Below, piece by piece: positions 59,553 through 64,000 of a DNA stretch of 64,000 nucleotides. Each line of letters starts with the position of its first letter. Position 1 is the first letter of the stretch. The position numbers were made by a program, and so were the translations under genes. The notes beneath the pieces are model-generated. The model was not told the origin of the DNA, ran no database searches, and was given only the letters and a program-made list of their open reading frames with translations. The stretch is from Brettanomyces bruxellensis (Eukaryota; Ascomycota; Pichiomycetes; Pichiales; Pichiaceae), in assembly GCF_011074885.1 (NCBI RefSeq), contig NC_054689.1:2790001-2854000 (forward strand), in the 5' to 3' direction.

Positions 59553-62332
59553 TTTTCTATCTGCTTTTCCGTGCAAAATTATCCCTAATCGCCCTATTTT
59601 TTAACTCTACAGTATACAGTTTGTCGCATGGCCCAATTTCCATTTTCTACCAATTTCGCTTTTTTTTTTGTTTATGCTCTCCTTCCCTTTCCTACCTCGC
59701 TTTTTCTTTCTCCTCTATCCTTTCCCGCGCTTTTCAGTTCTACTTCAGGTGTACGGATGTCATTCTCGAGTAACGTGTAGTCACCGGTTTTCTCAAGATT
59801 GCAAACCGAGAAACCATATTGATTCGGAAACACAAAGCCACATTTCTAAGACGCCCGTTTGTGCATCAATGACTTCGGCACTAATAGGAGCAATTGATAC
59901 AAGAAGATAATTTTGTCCGTTTTCGAGGGCAATTTGCGCAAATTTGCATAATGCAAATGCGAACGAAGTATTTTCCAGTTTTACATTCTCATGTAATTTA
60001 TATTCACTTTCAACTTGGCTGGTTTCTACCAAATATTGCGGCCTTCGGATGCTGCTATAGCTACGGATCAATTGTAGTGAAACTAGTAATTAATCTACAA
60101 TTTCGATTTCCTCTTTCTATCTTCGCACCCTTTGAATTTTTCATTGCTTTATATTTCTTCTGTGTCTCTTTCTGTCCATATTTCCCTGCTTGCTGGCTTC
60201 ACCCTCCAAATATAATCGGCAAATTGACAAAGTATGATTTTGAGTGTTGAAGAGGTCACTCCGGATTTATATGAGCCCGGAAATAAGTACAACGCAGGAA
60301 AATGAAAAAAAAGAGGTCGACAAAAAAAATTACACATTTAGCGTATCAATAAGGAAGTACTAGTGTTGCAAAAAGGAAAATAAAATTTACGTGAACGAAT
60401 GTTTGTTACAATTCTGCACCGTTGATTATTATTACACAATCGCGATGAAGTTTGTAACAGAAAAATATAATTTTCCGAATGCTTGTAGAAAGCAGTATTA
60501 CGCTAAGTTTCTGTGGTGACGTCTTCTGTGGTACATTTTATTAACAAAATGCATGCTGCATTGTTCTCTCTCGCTTTTGTCTGCTTCTTTGTTCTTTTTC
60601 TTTTAATTTTTTTTCTTCCGACAAACACATGTGTGGGCTGGATATTTTGTTTTCTTCTTTCCTAAGCAAGTGGCACAAAAAAAGGTCTCATTTCGGTGCG
60701 CCAAAAATTTTTCCATTAGTTAGTCAAATTGATAGTTTGCTTTTGGATTCCTGTCCGCCGGGTTTTATTTTTATCGCTCTATTGAGCAAGTCCGATATAT
60801 GAAGCAGAATCGGAAAAATCGTGTGTTCCATTTTCTTGTTGCTTTAAGCGTCGATCGGCCGACGGATGTGATCCCGAAGTATTTGAGCGGATTTTACTGG
60901 TAAAGATTCAAAGCTAATACTGTGAACTTAGAGTGTGTATGTGCACCAAATAACACAATGTAAAAAGTTTTCAAACAAGAAAAAGGGTGTGTTGTCTTTT
61001 TGATAAGTATAAAAACAATTGCTAGCAAACTTCGTATTCTGTGCAAATCAAGGAGCTGCGTTTGAAAAGCAAATTTCCGAAAGTAGGACGTAACCCAGAC
61101 TTTAATGTATGCAGGAATGTGGTCACTGTCGAACAATTGCTGGGATCATTGAAATCTGCAAGCTATTGAATTGTCGAGGGCTATTGATTATTTAAATAAA
61201 TGCTATTAAATTATCTAAAGGCTATGATTATTTAAAGGATGACAATTGTATTGTTCGATTAAGGTCAGGTCTGTTAAATGAAACCTTTCAGTTGAATAAT
61301 AAGGGAAATAGGATATTTAATAAAGGTCATAAAATTAAGGCTATTAATTACTTGAATAAAGGCTGTTAAACTAATTGAAGGAAATATATTAAATTTTCTA
61401 AATGATGCAACTTTGTTGAAATATTATCAAACCGATAAAAGTTCTTACATAATTTATGCTGGCGATGAGTACAAATTATCAAAATAATCGAAATGATCAA
61501 AATTATCAAAATTATCAAAATTATGAACGTAAATTAAATTTGCTATTATCTGGTCTAAAAAATTATTGAATATTGGTTTTCTTATCCGATGGGTGAAAAG
61601 CCGCTAAATGATTTATTTCCGAACTGTTGATTGATTCCGCAATATATGGAGCGGAGATAAAGATGAGGGGGAGCATATTTGTTTGTAGTAAAGCGCGGAT
61701 TGGGATCTTGGAGCAGAAAGGTACCTAGTTTGTGCATTATTAGCCACACCATATATTATGCCCATTTTCCTGGGTTTTCCACACACAGCAAGACTGAAAT
61801 TTGTTCTTAGCGCTTAGCAGAAATAAGGTGATTCTCGTGTAAATAAAATGCTGGTTTTAATGCAGGTCTGGAACAAATGAATGATCTGGAGGGTATCAAT
61901 TACGGAAAATGGTATTTGATTGGTTGTTTGTCGTTTTAGCGCTGGTATTAAATCAGAGGAAATATAGAAGAAGATAGTAGCTTAGGGAAGTGGCATGATG
62001 ATGGAATTGCAGAGTGCAATTAGTGTACTATCTCAATGCAATGGGAGCTATGGAAGACGTGAATTGAATTGTATCACATGATTGATACTCTGTAAATAAG
62101 CAACAAGTTAAGTAATTTGCATATTGAGTCTACACTAAACTAAGCAAACGTCGGGAGTAAATGTAAGTAAGTGATATTATTATTATTTATTAATTGAAAA
62201 GCAGGTAGTGAACCAAATTCAAATACGCAAAACATGCATGAATACCGATTTGTAGAAGCGCCTAGGCCGAGTCTAAGCAACCAATATCAGGCCCAGACCG
62301 TGAGAAAGCAGAAAAAAGGCTTTTCTTCACCT
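59553..62332. other. Long intergenic region with AT-rich repeats
   Basis: 2.8 kb. A leftward frame at 59793-60068 has protein-like content (FAQIALENGQNYLLVSIAPI) but no ATG at its start, so I do not call it. From about 61130 to 61560 there are degenerate copies of GGCTATTAAATTATTTAAA and AATTATCAAAATTATC units. No RNA gene was recognised. Confidence 0.45.
61140..61560 (+). repeat. Degenerate AT-rich repeat
   Basis: Irregular copies of AAGGCTATTAATTATTTGAAT, followed by a short perfect run of AAAATTATC near 61499-61523. Divergence is high, so period is hard to state (about 20-35 bp). Confidence 0.6.
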
Positions 62333-63154
62333 TTAATCCTCGATCTCGTCCTCTTTAGCCTTTGGAGGTGCGGCACAGCACGTCTCATAGTCCAAAATCT
62401 TCCAGAACTTCCAGATTCCCCAGGCAAGAATAGCACCGAGGATTGGGCCGATCCAGTAAATCCAGAAATACGTTGGGAAGGCAGTGTCAGGCACGGCGGC
62501 CACAGCTGCACCCAAGGATCTGGCCGGGTTCAAACCAGCACCGGTCGTGTAGACGCAAATCAAGTGACCAATGAACAACGAGATACCGATGGCAGCAGGG
62601 GCCCAGGCGGAGAGGAATGACTGCTCGGCACAGGTCATGAGGACGGTCACGCACAAGATGCATGTACCAAAGGCCTCAATGAACACACCTCTACTTCTTG
62701 AAACACCATCACCAAGCGCATTGGCAAAAAGAACAGGACCGGGAGTCATAGCAGAGGCAGCACCGCCTGCAGCCATACCAGCGACAAGCTGCGCCACAAT
62801 CATCAAGAGGGCTCTAACCGGAGTGACCTGGCCAGCCATGAACATCGAAAGAGTCACGGCGGGGTTCAAGTGGCCACCGGAAACCCTGGCTGTGAGCACA
62901 ATGCCCACCATAACACCAAAACCAAAACCAAACGAGATCATGATAAGCTTGGCTGGGTTCGAGCCCTTCGTTCCGTAAAACACATCCGAGTTTGCGTTCT
63001 GGGCAATCATGTAGGCACTCCAGAGAAAGATGAAGGTACCGATGAATTCTCCACTAGTGGCAATAAGATGGTTTCTCATCGTGTCCGAGAGACCGAACTT
63101 CCGCTCGTTCTTTGCTGGACTGTATCCTAGTTCTGGGTCTGCTTGTTCCGACAT
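62333..63154 (-). CDS. AQY1: Aquaporin (water channel)
   Basis: I start at the ATG at 63152-63154 ([20 protein letters not shown]), giving 273 residues; an upstream in-frame ATG adds 14 unrelated residues. Six membrane helices and both NPA boxes are present, at 97-99 ([10 protein letters not shown]) and 209-211 (GLNPARSLG). His197 in helix 5 and Arg212 after the second NPA fit the narrow selectivity filter of orthodox water channels rather than glycerol channels. It most resembles yeast Aqy1/Aqy2. The short C-terminus ends acidic (KAKEDEIED). Yeast aquaporins matter in freezing tolerance and osmotic change. Confidence 0.95.
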   Translation of the reverse strand: MSEQADPELGYSPAKNERKFGLSDTMRNHLIATSGEFIGTFIFLWSAYMIAQNANSDVFYGTKGSNPAKLIMISFGFGFGVMVGIVLTARVSGGHLNPAVTLSMFMAGQVTPVRALLMIVAQLVAGMAAGGAASAMTPGPVLFANALGDGVSRSRGVFIEAFGTCILCVTVLMTCAEQSFLSAWAPAAIGISLFIGHLICVYTTGAGLNPARSLGAAVAAVPDTAFPTYFWIYWIGPILGAILAWGIWKFWKILDYETCCAAPPKAKEDEIED

Positions 63155-64000
63155 TGTTGTGGTGTCCGATAATGCTAAATGCTTTATGAAAAACAAGAGT
63201 GTTCAAGGTGCTAACAAACCAAAAAAGCGCCCTTGCAACCTCCAGGGCGATGTTTGCTTCTTCATTCTGGGAAAATCTGCATCTATTTATATCAACAGAC
63301 GCAATTATTGCGAAAGGGTTAAATGTAAGCATTGAAAACCCACCCACCCACAGAAAAAAAGGAAAAAAAGGGCAGCGAAGCGAAACAAAAGCATTAAAAA
63401 ATAAAAAAAATAAAAAGACCCGGCTGTGCTTGTTTCCTTGTTGTTTCCATTTTCTTCTTTGCATTGTGCTTCGTTAAACCCAACCCTGAAAAAAATTTTC
63501 CTCTTTCTTTTCGCATTGCTTCTGTGTTTTCCCTGCCTCAGGTATACCGGGACAACCAAAAACAGAACAATGCCTGCCTCCTGCTGATCCCGCCTTTTGT
63601 TATTATATGACTTCTATTTTCGGCACCACAAACTTCTTTCCATCTTCTTCTTTGAGTGTTAATTGCGGTTCCTACGATTGTAACCAATACTCGGCTGTGT
63701 AATATTTACACACTCGTCTATTCATTTCTATATTTGCTGATTGTGACTTTGACTTGAATTTTTTTCTGGATTGTTTATACTTCATCTCTTTCCTGTTACT
63801 CTGTACCAATGCTAATGCATAGAAACTCACTAGACACCGAAGTTTACTGATAATTGCCGGTTATTTTTAGGTTCGACTGCTTTGTTATTAACTTTTTTCT
63901 CCTATATTGTATCTCAGGAGATGTTACAAAATCTGAATCATAGGCCTCGTCTGCAAACCCAAGCCTACATTACGAAAACTGCGGTAGAAATCACCTTCAG
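63155..64000. other. Upstream region of the aquaporin gene, to window end
   Basis: 846 bp, AT-rich with an A-rich run at about 63353-63420 on the plus strand. Should hold the aquaporin promoter. No gene was seen before the window ends. Confidence 0.45.

Overview
This window is nuclear DNA of a budding yeast (Saccharomycotina). The proteins are yeast-type housekeeping proteins, genes are compact and mostly intronless, and the two well-supported introns (VMA4, MGR2) have GTAAGT donors and TACTAAC branch sites. CTG appears where leucine is expected (for example the two CTG codons around 22651-22668 in the exonuclease domain of MIP1), so this is not a CUG-Ser or CUG-Ala yeast. Overall AT-richness, the protein set and repeat-filled intergenic DNA would fit a Pichiaceae yeast such as Brettanomyces/Dekkera, but I cannot prove the species.

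Layout. 0-5 kb: a Rua1-type zinc-finger regulator, a small unknown gene and a LisH/WD-like gene. 5-13 kb: RPS23 (uS12), IWS1/SPN1, an alcohol-acetyltransferase-family enzyme, TOM5 and the kinetochore gene MTW1. 13-21 kb: RPA43, an unknown gene with a KVRF motif, an MRS2/LPE10-type mitochondrial Mg channel and VMA4. 21.5-26 kb: MIP1, the mitochondrial DNA polymerase, GC-rich but carrying AT-rich repeat insertions. 26-28 kb: repeats and cryptic open frames. 28-36 kb: an NSRP1-like gene, SCD5, MGR2 and SST2, followed by a broken UBP15-like fragment. 36-44 kb: GCD11 (eIF2 gamma), a small heat-shock protein and LEU3. 45-54.6 kb: an MFS transporter, YAT2, RPS5 (uS7), a possible multi-exon gene and a DOT6/TOD6-type Myb gene. 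54.6-64 kb: gene-poor, with minisatellites, DOT5 and an aquaporin.

There is no operon-like unit. Themes do recur: translation and ribosome production (RPS23, RPS5, GCD11, RPA43, DOT6, IWS1), mitochondria (MIP1, MRS2, MGR2, TOM5), and three proteins with RVxF-type protein phosphatase 1 docking motifs (GCD11, SCD5, and the unknown gene at 14.7 kb). I found no tRNA, rRNA, transposon, CRISPR array or virus-derived gene.

The most notable observations are the frameshifted UBP15 relic, three perfect pheromone-response elements upstream of SST2, a Yat2 without the catalytic histidine, a Dot5 without the usual resolving cysteine, repeat insertions inside GC-rich MIP1 and LEU3, and about ten AT-rich minisatellites, most of them intergenic and each with its own period.
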